Assembly (NCBI GenBank): GCA_002717855.1
Contig: PBCD01000005.1
Span: 7,756 to 21,188, forward strand
Direction of reading: 5' to 3'
DNA: 13,433 nucleotides
Origin: Rickettsiales bacterium
GTDB taxonomy: Bacteria > Pseudomonadota > Alphaproteobacteria > TMED127
The number at the start of each line of letters is the position of its first letter. The first letter of the stretch is position 1. The notes below the pieces were generated by a model that saw only the letters and a program-made list of their open reading frames with translations, ran no database searches and was not told the origin of the DNA. The translations under genes and the position numbers were made by a program. Of the stretch, positions 6,404 to 12,982 are shown piece after piece.

Positions 6404-8734
6404 TTAAAAATCAGGTAATAATCTTTTCAAATATTTTTTTTCTTCTTCTTCCCTTCCATCTTCGTTTGTCATTCTTCTAATTCTTTCAATTAATTTATTA
6501 TACTGATTTTCTTCAAAAATTATTGGGACGTCAAACTCATTACTATTTCTATTTTTTTTCAAACCATTATTGTTTTCTTTATTTTTTGTTTTTTTATCTT
6601 TCGCATTTTCAAGAAGTTTTAAAAAAAGTTTTTTTATATTCTCTAGTAATCTAATTTGATTTTTAAAGAATTCAGAGTTATGGGAATTTAATGAATTTAA
6701 AGAGGTTTGGAAATCATTTAAAATATTATTTATAATCTCTTTTTCATTTGGAATAATTTTTTCAATATCATTAGACATTCCTTTAAAAGTTTTAAAAATA
6801 TCTTCTTGTTTTTTGTAAATAGTATTTCTGTTATAATTGGTCATTTTTTCTTTAAAAAAAAATGACTCATCAACTAATATTTTTTGATTTTTGTAAATTT
6901 CTTGAAGTTTTTGAAGTATTTTACTTTTATTTTCTTTTAAGTTATCTTTGTTAATTAAATTGTCGATTTCATTCAGAAGTCTTTTTGCTTTTTCCAGTGT
7001 TGAGAAACTTTGTTGACTCTCATTTTGTTGTTTTTCTAAATCTTTATCCTTTATATTAAATTCGTCAAAATTATCACTTTCAGTTCTTTTTTTATACTTT
7101 TCCAAAAGTCTCTCAAGTTGCATAACCTTTGAACTTAAAAGTTCTTCTGAGAAATTTGAATTTATCATCCTTGCTATTTCCTCTCTAAGATCAGAAATTT
7201 CCTTTTCTAAATTTTCTAGATTTTCAGCCTCTAAGAAAATTGCAACATTCCAAAGTTCATTAACTAATACTTCACGTTTTTCCTGAGTATTCGAATTATT
7301 TTTTTCATAGTAAAAAAGTATGTCCTCAATCATTTCCTTAGCTTTTCCCGGAGTTTTCAAAAACTCTTTTTTTTTTATTTTTTTGGAAATTAGACTAAGT
7401 TCTTTACCATTTATTAAATCTTCTCTAATTACCATTAGTTTTTTCGCTAATTTGTCATTGAACTTTTTTTTTGGTAAAATTAAAGAAAAGGTCTTTGAAA
7501 ATCCGATTTGATCATTTAGGTCGTTGGCTCCTATCCGTATAAAAACTTCTTTTCCTGCAGATGGTAAATAACTTAAATTTTTTTCAAATAAAAGGTCTAA
7601 TTCTAGTTTCGTGGAATTACGATTCTTCATCAAAATAATATAATTCTTAGGTTGTGATAATGTTTTATTAAAATCTTTAACATCTATTTTTAAATTATCT
7701 GATTTTTTTGTTTCTAATTTAGATATTTCAAGCCAAACAAACAAATTATTTTCATCCTTGAATGTATATTTAAACTTAATATTTTTGTCTTTTGAAATTT
7801 CAGGTTTGGTTATGAATTTTACATTTGGTGGTTTGTCTTTTATAATGACAAATCTTTTAATAACTTTTTTTTTATAAAAAATATTATATTCACCTTCTTG
7901 AACCTGTTCATTATATTCTAATAGATCAGAATTTTTTAAAATAAATTTCTTACTTAATACTGATTCATTTTTATTTTTTATTAATACTTTAATATTTTTT
8001 TTTTTTGCATTATAAAAATTTATCAATAGTTTACTTCCATCCTGAACTAGAAAGGATTTCATTTCTTCATTGTCCATATCAAAGTTTCCGACAAAAATTT
8101 TATCTTGATTAATTTCGTTTTTTGGGATTATCCAAATATTCATTCCAATGTCAACGAAACTAGAATTATTATTTTTAATTAAAGTAAAAGAATTGGTAAA
8201 ATCTTTATAATAATTATTTGATATTAATAAATAAGATATTGAAAACCAAATTAAAACACTCAGCTTAGTTAAATTATCAATATTTTTTTCAATTAAAAAA
8301 AAATATTCTATTTTAAAAGTATATTTATCTCTAATTGTCTTTTTAATTGAATTTATAAAACTAAGCCATAATTCATTTTTATTTTTCTCCTCATAGACGT
8401 TTTTAGTATCTTTTATTGAAAAAAGCTCATAGTTCGTTAAGCTAAGTTTCTTTTGCAATAAAATTCTAATCTTTTTTAAGTTTATAAAATTCTCTTTTTC
8501 TATACTATTTAGATAAAAAACAAAATAGATCAAATTAAGTAATATAAATAATATTAAGAAAATAAATTTTAAACTTTCATTTTTTGGCCAAAGATCATTT
8601 AAAACTAAAATTAAAGCAAAAAATAGCGAAAAACTCAAAAATTTTGAATATTCAAGAATTCTTATAATTACTCTAAAAATTAAAGAAATAATTAATTGAA
8701 GTTCAATAAGAATTATCTTATCAATTTTAAACAT
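6404..8734 (-). CDS. DUF4175 / TIGR02302 family membrane protein, function unknown
   Basis: This 776-residue protein belongs to an alphaproteobacterial family (DUF4175, TIGR02302; usually about 830-900 residues) with no known function. Three hydrophobic segments lie at about 33-49, 57-75 and 155-171, which would place the long remainder outside the cytoplasm if the N-terminus is inside. Family landmarks are WIIP (201-204, usually WITPP), DKPPNVKF, the FKYTFKDENNLFVWLE strand region, LPSAG (390-394, usually HPWAG), a LILPKKKF motif, VNELWNVAIFLE near 481-492 (usually DELWRLALRIE), and the terminal KRLLPDF (family RLLKRF-like). From about 470 to 730 the sequence is rich in Lys, Glu and Asn with a coiled-coil look. 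It starts 2 bp after lysA and ends 3 bp before ftsE. The linkage to ftsEX suggests an envelope or division role, which is inference. It contains a 12-A run and is among the most AT-rich genes in the window. Confidence 0.85.
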   Translation of the reverse strand: MFKIDKIILIELQLIISLIFRVIIRILEYSKFLSFSLFFALILVLNDLWPKNESLKFIFLILFILLNLIYFVFYLNSIEKENFINLKKIRILLQKKLSLTNYELFSIKDTKNVYEEKNKNELWLSFINSIKKTIRDKYTFKIEYFFLIEKNIDNLTKLSVLIWFSISYLLISNNYYKDFTNSFTLIKNNNSSFVDIGMNIWIIPKNEINQDKIFVGNFDMDNEEMKSFLVQDGSKLLINFYNAKKKNIKVLIKNKNESVLSKKFILKNSDLLEYNEQVQEGEYNIFYKKKVIKRFVIIKDKPPNVKFITKPEISKDKNIKFKYTFKDENNLFVWLEISKLETKKSDNLKIDVKDFNKTLSQPKNYIILMKNRNSTKLELDLLFEKNLSYLPSAGKEVFIRIGANDLNDQIGFSKTFSLILPKKKFNDKLAKKLMVIREDLINGKELSLISKKIKKKEFLKTPGKAKEMIEDILFYYEKNNSNTQEKREVLVNELWNVAIFLEAENLENLEKEISDLREEIARMINSNFSEELLSSKVMQLERLLEKYKKRTESDNFDEFNIKDKDLEKQQNESQQSFSTLEKAKRLLNEIDNLINKDNLKENKSKILQKLQEIYKNQKILVDESFFFKEKMTNYNRNTIYKKQEDIFKTFKGMSNDIEKIIPNEKEIINNILNDFQTSLNSLNSHNSEFFKNQIRLLENIKKLFLKLLENAKDKKTKNKENNNGLKKNRNSNEFDVPIIFEENQYNKLIERIRRMTNEDGREEEEKKYLKRLLPDF
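7995..8006 (-). repeat. A12 homopolymer inside the DUF4175 gene
   Basis: Twelve consecutive A on the coding strand encode an A-K-K-K-N stretch in the predicted extracytoplasmic part. Such runs are prone to polymerase slippage and to sequencing error; the reading frame is intact as given. Confidence 0.9.
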
Positions 8735-8736
8735 AA

Positions 8737-10005
8737 TTAAATCTCAAAATATAAATCCCTAGGATGTAACATTTTTTTTGTTGGTAATACTCTTTTTTTA
8801 TCAATAAAAATTTCATTGGCCGGCGTTCTGCAGTTATAGTAAGAAGACATTGAAGAACCGTACGCGCCTGCAGAACAAATAACAACATAATCATCTTTTG
8901 CCAATGTTTGAATTTTTCTTTTTTTACCAAACGTATCTCCTGTTTCACAAATTGGACCTACAATGTTGTAAAAAACTTCTTTTTCCCCTTCTATTTTTTT
9001 TACTGGAAATATCTCATGATATGAGTCATACATTGAAGGTCTAATAAGATCGTTCATTCCGCTGTCAATAATCAAAAAATTATTTTTTTCTCCCTTCTTT
9101 ACTCTTATTATTTTGGATATCAAAATTCCTGCAGATCCAACCAAAGATCTTCCCGGTTCAAAAAGTAATTTAACTTCTAAATCTTTGAAATGCTTGCTAA
9201 TGACTTTTTGATATTCATTAAAATCAATAGTATTATTGCCCGAATAGACAATTCCAATACCACCTCCTAAGTCTAATTTTTCTATATGATAACCTGATGA
9301 CTTTAGATCAATAGTCAAATCTCTCAATTTTTTAAAAGCTGCATCAAAAGGCTTTACATCTGTGATTTGAGATCCTATGTGAACAGCTAATCCGTTTATT
9401 TTAAAATAATTATTATCATAAAATTTATCAAATATTTTTCTAATTTTTGTTATTGGTATTCCAAACTTATCTTCAAACTTACCAGTTGATATTTTTTTAT
9501 GAGTATTTGCATCAACATTTGGATTTACTCTAAGTGATATATTTATTTTTTTTTTTTCATATTTTTGTTGAATTTTCAAAATATCTTCAATTTCTTCGTA
9601 AGACTCAACATTGATTTGAAATATATTTTTTTTAATAGCAAATGCAATATCATCTTCGCTTTTACCAACTCCAGAAAAAACTATCTTTTCAGTTCTAATT
9701 CCAGCCGATAACGCCATTTCAATTTCTCCTTTAGAAACAACATCAGCACCAATGCCTTCCTTTGCAAATAAATTTAATACCAGGGGATTGAAATTAGATT
9801 TTACTGCAAAAAAAATTGATGAATGAAAAGGAGAAATAGATTGTTTAAATATTTCCAAATTATTTTTTATCTCCTTTGCTGAGTAACAGTAAAGAGGTGT
9901 TCCATATGATTTAGCTAGGTCTGAACAACTAATACCATCAAAATATAAAAGACCATTTTTTTTATATATTAAGCTATTAGAAAATATTTGTGGATTTTTT
10001 TTCAT
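8737..10005 (-). CDS. lysA: LysA, diaminopimelate decarboxylase
   Basis: LysA decarboxylates meso-diaminopimelate to lysine, the last step of lysine synthesis, in the cytoplasm. Its substrate is also a peptidoglycan precursor, so this enzyme sits at the branch between protein and wall synthesis. The 422-residue fold-type III PLP enzyme is full length. Visible are the PLP lysine Lys69 in FFAVKSNFN, the barrel motif VHIGSQI with His209, the phosphate-binding LDLGGGIGI (245-252), EPGRSLVGSAG (283-293), the active-site CETGDTFG (353-360) contributed across the dimer, and GAYGSSMSSYYN (390-401) with the PLP-contacting tyrosine. It starts one base after the lptM stop (TAA-A-ATG) and ends 2 bp before the DUF4175 gene. 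A run of twelve A on its coding strand (9546-9557) encodes E-K-K-K-I. Confidence 0.97.
   Translation of the reverse strand: MKKNPQIFSNSLIYKKNGLLYFDGISCSDLAKSYGTPLYCYSAKEIKNNLEIFKQSISPFHSSIFFAVKSNFNPLVLNLFAKEGIGADVVSKGEIEMALSAGIRTEKIVFSGVGKSEDDIAFAIKKNIFQINVESYEEIEDILKIQQKYEKKKINISLRVNPNVDANTHKKISTGKFEDKFGIPITKIRKIFDKFYDNNYFKINGLAVHIGSQITDVKPFDAAFKKLRDLTIDLKSSGYHIEKLDLGGGIGIVYSGNNTIDFNEYQKVISKHFKDLEVKLLFEPGRSLVGSAGILISKIIRVKKGEKNNFLIIDSGMNDLIRPSMYDSYHEIFPVKKIEGEKEVFYNIVGPICETGDTFGKKRKIQTLAKDDYVVICSAGAYGSSMSSYYNCRTPANEIFIDKKRVLPTKKMLHPRDLYFEI
9546..9557 (-). repeat. A12 homopolymer inside lysA
   Basis: Twelve consecutive A on the coding strand encode part of a Y-E-K-K-K-I stretch near residue 150. 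The frame is intact on both sides, which argues against an indel in the sequence as given, but the run is a potential slippage site. Confidence 0.9.
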
Positions 10006-10006
10006 T

Positions 10007-10126
10007 TTATTTATTTAAATCCCTCTGATATGGAGTGTTTTCATATTCTATAAGTGAACTTTTTTTACCACATGAAGAGAGAATAAAAATTAAAATAATT
10101 GATAGAAAAAGAAAATTTACCTTCAT
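10007..10126 (-). CDS. lptM: LptM-like small lipoprotein (39 aa)
   Basis: A 39-codon gene fills the space between argH and lysA. It reads as a lipoprotein signal, a lysine-poor start MKVNF and a hydrophobic stretch up to the lipobox LSSC, with the lipidated cysteine at residue 19, followed by CGKKSSL and a short polar tail ending TPYQRDLNK. This matches the LptM (YifL, LPAM_2) pattern of a cysteine-glycine, a basic residue and a nearby leucine, and small lipoproteins of this kind commonly lie beside lysA. In E. coli, LptM is an outer-membrane lipoprotein that helps the LptD-LptE LPS translocon mature. The ATG overlaps the argH stop as ATGA and the TAA is one base from the lysA start, so coupling on both sides supports a real gene. 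Its length is below common gene-calling cut-offs. The lipoprotein call is strong; the LptM role is by family and position. Confidence 0.8.
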   Translation of the reverse strand: MKVNFLFLSIILIFILSSCGKKSSLIEYENTPYQRDLNK

Positions 10127-11517
10127 TTTTTTATTTTTTTTTTCGCTCTTTGAATTGCTTCTTTAATTTTTTTAAAACCTGTTCCACCGTATGAACTTTT
10201 ATTTTTGACGGAATTCTTTACACTTATATATCCAAAAATCTGATTATTTATTTCTGGTTCTATTTTCTTTAAATCAGTTATATCCAATTCGTCTAAATTG
10301 CAACCTTTTTGCTCCGCTAAAAGCACTATTTTTCCTGTCATGTGATGAGCATCTCTAAAAGTTAATTTTGTATTTTGAACTAGCCAATCTGCAAGGTCAG
10401 TAGCTGTTGAATAACCATTTTTTGAAGATTTTATCATTTTTTCCTTATTTATAATTATCTCATTTAAAAGCTCGGTCATTATTAATATTACAATTTCCAT
10501 AGTATCACATGAATCAAATACTGGTTCTTTATCCTCTTGAAGATCTTTGCTATATGTCATTGGCAAACCCTTTAAAGTAGTAAGTAGTGATAAAAGATTT
10601 CCAAAAACTCTGGACGCTTTTGAGCGTACTAATTCAACTGCGTCTGGATTCTTTTTCTGAGGCATTATTGACGAACCTGTGCAATGCAAATCTGAAAATT
10701 TTATAAACGAAAATTCATCACTACACCAGATTATGAAATCCTCAGCAATTCTTGAGAAATGTACAGCTAAAATTGATAAATTTGATAAAAACTCAATAGC
10801 ATAGTCTCGATCGGACACACTATCTAAAGAATTCTCTGTGGGTTTTCTAAATCCAAGTAATTTAGCTAAATATTTTCTATCGATTTTGTAAAAGTTTGTA
10901 CCAGCTAACGCACCGGATCCTAACGGACATTCATCTAACCTGTTAATCATATCCAAAAACCTTCCCTTATCTCTCTCAAACATTTCAAAAAAAGCCATAA
11001 AGTAATGCGCTAATGATATTGGTTGAGCATTCTGTAAATGAGTAAATCCTGGCATAATTGTAAAAATATTTTCCTCAGATTTCTTTACTAGAACTTCTTG
11101 AAGTTTTTTTAGTAGATTTAAAATGAAAAGTGTCTTTTCCTTTATCCATATTTTTAAATCAGTAGCAACCTGATCGTTTCGAGATCTACCAGTATGAAGT
11201 TTTCCAGCTACAGTCCCTATTCTTTTTTTTAATTCCATCTCTATATTCATATGAATATCTTCATAATCTTCGTTAAATTTTAGTTTTTTATCAAGAATAT
11301 CATTTTCAATTTTTTTAAGACAATCAACTATCAGGATCTCCTCTCTTTTTGAAATTATTTTTGATTTGCATAAAGCTTTACAATATGCTTTCGATACACT
11401 CAAATCCTGTGTAGCTAATTTATAATCAAAGGAAATGGAATTATTAATTTTTTTTAAAATCTCTGATGATTTTTGCTTAAATCTTCCACCCCACAAAGGA
11501 TTAGTTTTCTTTTTCAT
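10123..11517 (-). CDS. argH: ArgH, argininosuccinate lyase
   Basis: ArgH cleaves argininosuccinate to arginine and fumarate, the last step of arginine synthesis, in the cytoplasm. I start it at ATG 11517, giving 464 residues (MKKKTNPLWGGRF); a TTG two codons upstream at 11523 is possible but would lie within or before the predicted transcription start. Numbered from the ATG, the family features are WGGRF (9-13), GRSRNDQ (120-126), THLQ with the likely catalytic base His160, the fumarase/lyase signature GSSIMPQKKNP (281-291) with the catalytic serine, and YSKDLQEDKE further on. Length is normal. It heads the eight-gene operon; the predicted -10 box ends only 8 bp before the ATG, so the mRNA should be leaderless or nearly so. 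The stop codon overlaps the lptM start. A run of ten A near the 3' end encodes its lysine-rich tail. Confidence 0.96.
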   Translation of the reverse strand: MKKKTNPLWGGRFKQKSSEILKKINNSISFDYKLATQDLSVSKAYCKALCKSKIISKREEILIVDCLKKIENDILDKKLKFNEDYEDIHMNIEMELKKRIGTVAGKLHTGRSRNDQVATDLKIWIKEKTLFILNLLKKLQEVLVKKSEENIFTIMPGFTHLQNAQPISLAHYFMAFFEMFERDKGRFLDMINRLDECPLGSGALAGTNFYKIDRKYLAKLLGFRKPTENSLDSVSDRDYAIEFLSNLSILAVHFSRIAEDFIIWCSDEFSFIKFSDLHCTGSSIMPQKKNPDAVELVRSKASRVFGNLLSLLTTLKGLPMTYSKDLQEDKEPVFDSCDTMEIVILIMTELLNEIIINKEKMIKSSKNGYSTATDLADWLVQNTKLTFRDAHHMTGKIVLLAEQKGCNLDELDITDLKKIEPEINNQIFGYISVKNSVKNKSSYGGTGFKKIKEAIQRAKKKIKK

Positions 11518-11524
11518 AATCAAG

Positions 11525-11552
11525 TATTATATTTAATTTATGTTTTTGTTAA
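11525..11552. promoter_or_regulatory. Shared -10 region for divergent argH and tlpA-like promoters
   Basis: TATTATA at 11525-11531 reads as TATAAT on the minus strand (11531-11526), a perfect -10 for argH, and as TATTAT on the plus strand (11525-11530), one mismatch from consensus, for the TlpA-like gene. For argH a -35 TTAACA (11552-11547) lies 15 bp upstream. No good -35 is visible for the plus-strand gene. Predicted starts near 11519 (minus) and 11537 (plus) fall 2-3 bases from the two ATG codons, so both mRNAs would be essentially leaderless. Confidence 0.6.
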
Positions 11553-12052
11553 ATTTAATAACTTTTGTATTTTTAATATTATTTCATTCAACAACCAATT
11601 CAAAAGACAAAAATGAATTAATTTTACATAATACTATTAAAGAAATAGAGTCCTTTCAATTAATAGATCTAGAAAAGAAAAAAATAAATTTTAAAAAATT
11701 TACAAAATTTGATTTCTTTATAATTAATTTTTGGGCGACATGGTGTACACCATGTATAAAAGAGATACCAGATCTTTTAAAACTTGAACAAAAATTTAAA
11801 AAAAAATTCAAAGTTATATTTATATCTATGGATTCAAACCCTAAAGAGACCATATCAAAATTTTTAAAAAAAAATAAATTCAAAAATTTTAATACCTATA
11901 CTGATACCGATTTTAGTATAACAAAAAAGCTAAAAGTAAAGGTTATGCCAACGACAATTATAGCTAATAAAAATTTACAAGAAATCTCTAGAATTATTGG
12001 GTACCACGACTGGTTAAGTCCCGAAACAATTGAACTTCTAAAAAAACTATAA
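11540..12052 (+). CDS. TlpA-like thiol-disulfide oxidoreductase, exported thioredoxin
   Basis: This 170-residue protein is a TlpA/ResA-type thioredoxin, a membrane-anchored or periplasmic reductant used for example in cytochrome maturation. The first 16-20 residues are hydrophobic, giving a signal peptide or anchor; no clear Ala-x-Ala cleavage site is visible, so an uncleaved anchor is likely. The thioredoxin domain follows: INFWATWCTPC with redox cysteines 69 and 72, KVIFISMDS, and the cis-proline motif VMPTT (Pro137). GYHDWLSPE near the C-terminus is typical of this subgroup. It is divergent from argH, a pairing seen in other alphaproteobacteria, and starts about 3 bp after its predicted transcription start. 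Its 3' end overlaps etfA by 6 bp tail to tail. Its specific substrate cannot be inferred. Confidence 0.9.
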   Translation: MFLLNLITFVFLILFHSTTNSKDKNELILHNTIKEIESFQLIDLEKKKINFKKFTKFDFFIINFWATWCTPCIKEIPDLLKLEQKFKKKFKVIFISMDSNPKETISKFLKKNKFKNFNTYTDTDFSITKKLKVKVMPTTIIANKNLQEISRIIGYHDWLSPETIELLKKL

Positions 12053-12982
12053 CTTTGCTTCTAATTTTGGTAGCACCTCAAATAAGTCTCCAACCAACCC
12101 GTAATCTGAAAAATTAAAAATAGGTGCCTCTTCATCTTTATTTATTGCAACGATAAACTTTGAATCTTTGATTCCTGCTATATGTTGAATTGCTCCAGAA
12201 ATGCCTACAGCAATATATAAATCAGGTGCAACAATTTTTCCAGTCTGTCCAACCTGCCAATCATTTGGAACAAAACCAGCGTCAACAGCAGCGCGACTTG
12301 CTCCAACAGCTGCTCCAAGCTTATCAGCTATACCTTCTAATAACTTGAAATTATCTCCATTTTGCATGCCCCTACCACCTGATATTACAATTTTTGCTGA
12401 AGTCAGCTCTGGTCTATCAGATTCAGATAATTCATGTTTTAAAAATGTAACTTTTTCTGAAGTATTAGCCGTAAATTTTATTTCTTCAACATCAATATTT
12501 CCATCTAATGCTGCTTGCTCAAAACATGTTCCTCTGACTGTTAAAACTTTAATATTATCAGTTGACTTAACTTTTAACATAGCATTGCCTGCATAAATTG
12601 GTCTTTCAAAAGTTTCATGATCAATTAGTTGTGTAATATCCGATATTTGTTGAACATCTAAAAGTGCAGAAATTCTTGGGAGTAGATTTTTCCCAAAAGT
12701 TCCTGAAGGAGACATTATGTGTGTGTAACTAGAATCTCTAACAATATTCATAATTGGTTGTGTCAAATCTTCCGCAACCTGATGTTTGAAATCTTCATTG
12801 TCAATGAACTTAATTTTTTTTAATCCCGATATTTTTGAAGCCTTCTTAATGACAGAATCACAATTAAAACCAAGAATCAATAACTCAACGTTGTCATCAA
12901 TTTTTTTTGCGGCTGTAATACAACTAAGTGTTGATAGTTTTAGATCTTTATTATCGTGTTCAGCTATAACTAAAATTTTCAT
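12047..12982 (-). CDS. etfA: EtfA, electron transfer flavoprotein alpha subunit
   Basis: EtfA is the FAD-binding subunit of the soluble electron-transfer flavoprotein, which takes electrons from acyl-CoA and related dehydrogenases and passes them to the quinone pool through ETF:quinone oxidoreductase. The 311-residue protein has the N-terminal domain (about 1-190) starting [10 protein letters not shown], and the FAD domain: SGGRGM (201-206), [10 protein letters not shown] (227-236), QVGQTG (243-248), and [12 protein letters not shown] (260-271). These are complete and normal for a non-bifurcating alphaproteobacterial EtfA. Its ATG overlaps the etfB stop by one base (TAATG). Unlike most genes here it has a good Shine-Dalgarno sequence, AAAGGTGAT. 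Its TAG stop lies within the last codons of the TlpA-like gene on the other strand. Base composition is visibly less AT-rich than in the DUF4175 gene, as expected for a conserved, well-expressed gene. Confidence 0.96.
   Translation of the reverse strand: MKILVIAEHDNKDLKLSTLSCITAAKKIDDNVELLILGFNCDSVIKKASKISGLKKIKFIDNEDFKHQVAEDLTQPIMNIVRDSSYTHIMSPSGTFGKNLLPRISALLDVQQISDITQLIDHETFERPIYAGNAMLKVKSTDNIKVLTVRGTCFEQAALDGNIDVEEIKFTANTSEKVTFLKHELSESDRPELTSAKIVISGGRGMQNGDNFKLLEGIADKLGAAVGASRAAVDAGFVPNDWQVGQTGKIVAPDLYIAVGISGAIQHIAGIKDSKFIVAINKDEEAPIFNFSDYGLVGDLFEVLPKLEAKL

Noticed and set aside
8727..8948. 73-codon open frame on the minus strand in another frame of lysA
   Set aside because: It overlaps the conserved CETGD and GAYGSS region of lysA and has no family resemblance.
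11518..11523. TTG at 11523 as the argH start
   Set aside because: It lies upstream of the predicted transcription start and adds only two residues; ATG 11517 gives the usual N-terminus and fits the -10 position.
11656..11883. 75-codon open frame on the minus strand
   Set aside because: Antisense to the thioredoxin motif of the TlpA-like gene; composition is that of an AT-rich shadow.
12201..12596. 131-codon open frame on the plus strand
   Set aside because: It lies wholly antisense to conserved etfA codons, has a low-complexity Ser/Pro/Ala composition and no recognisable motif.
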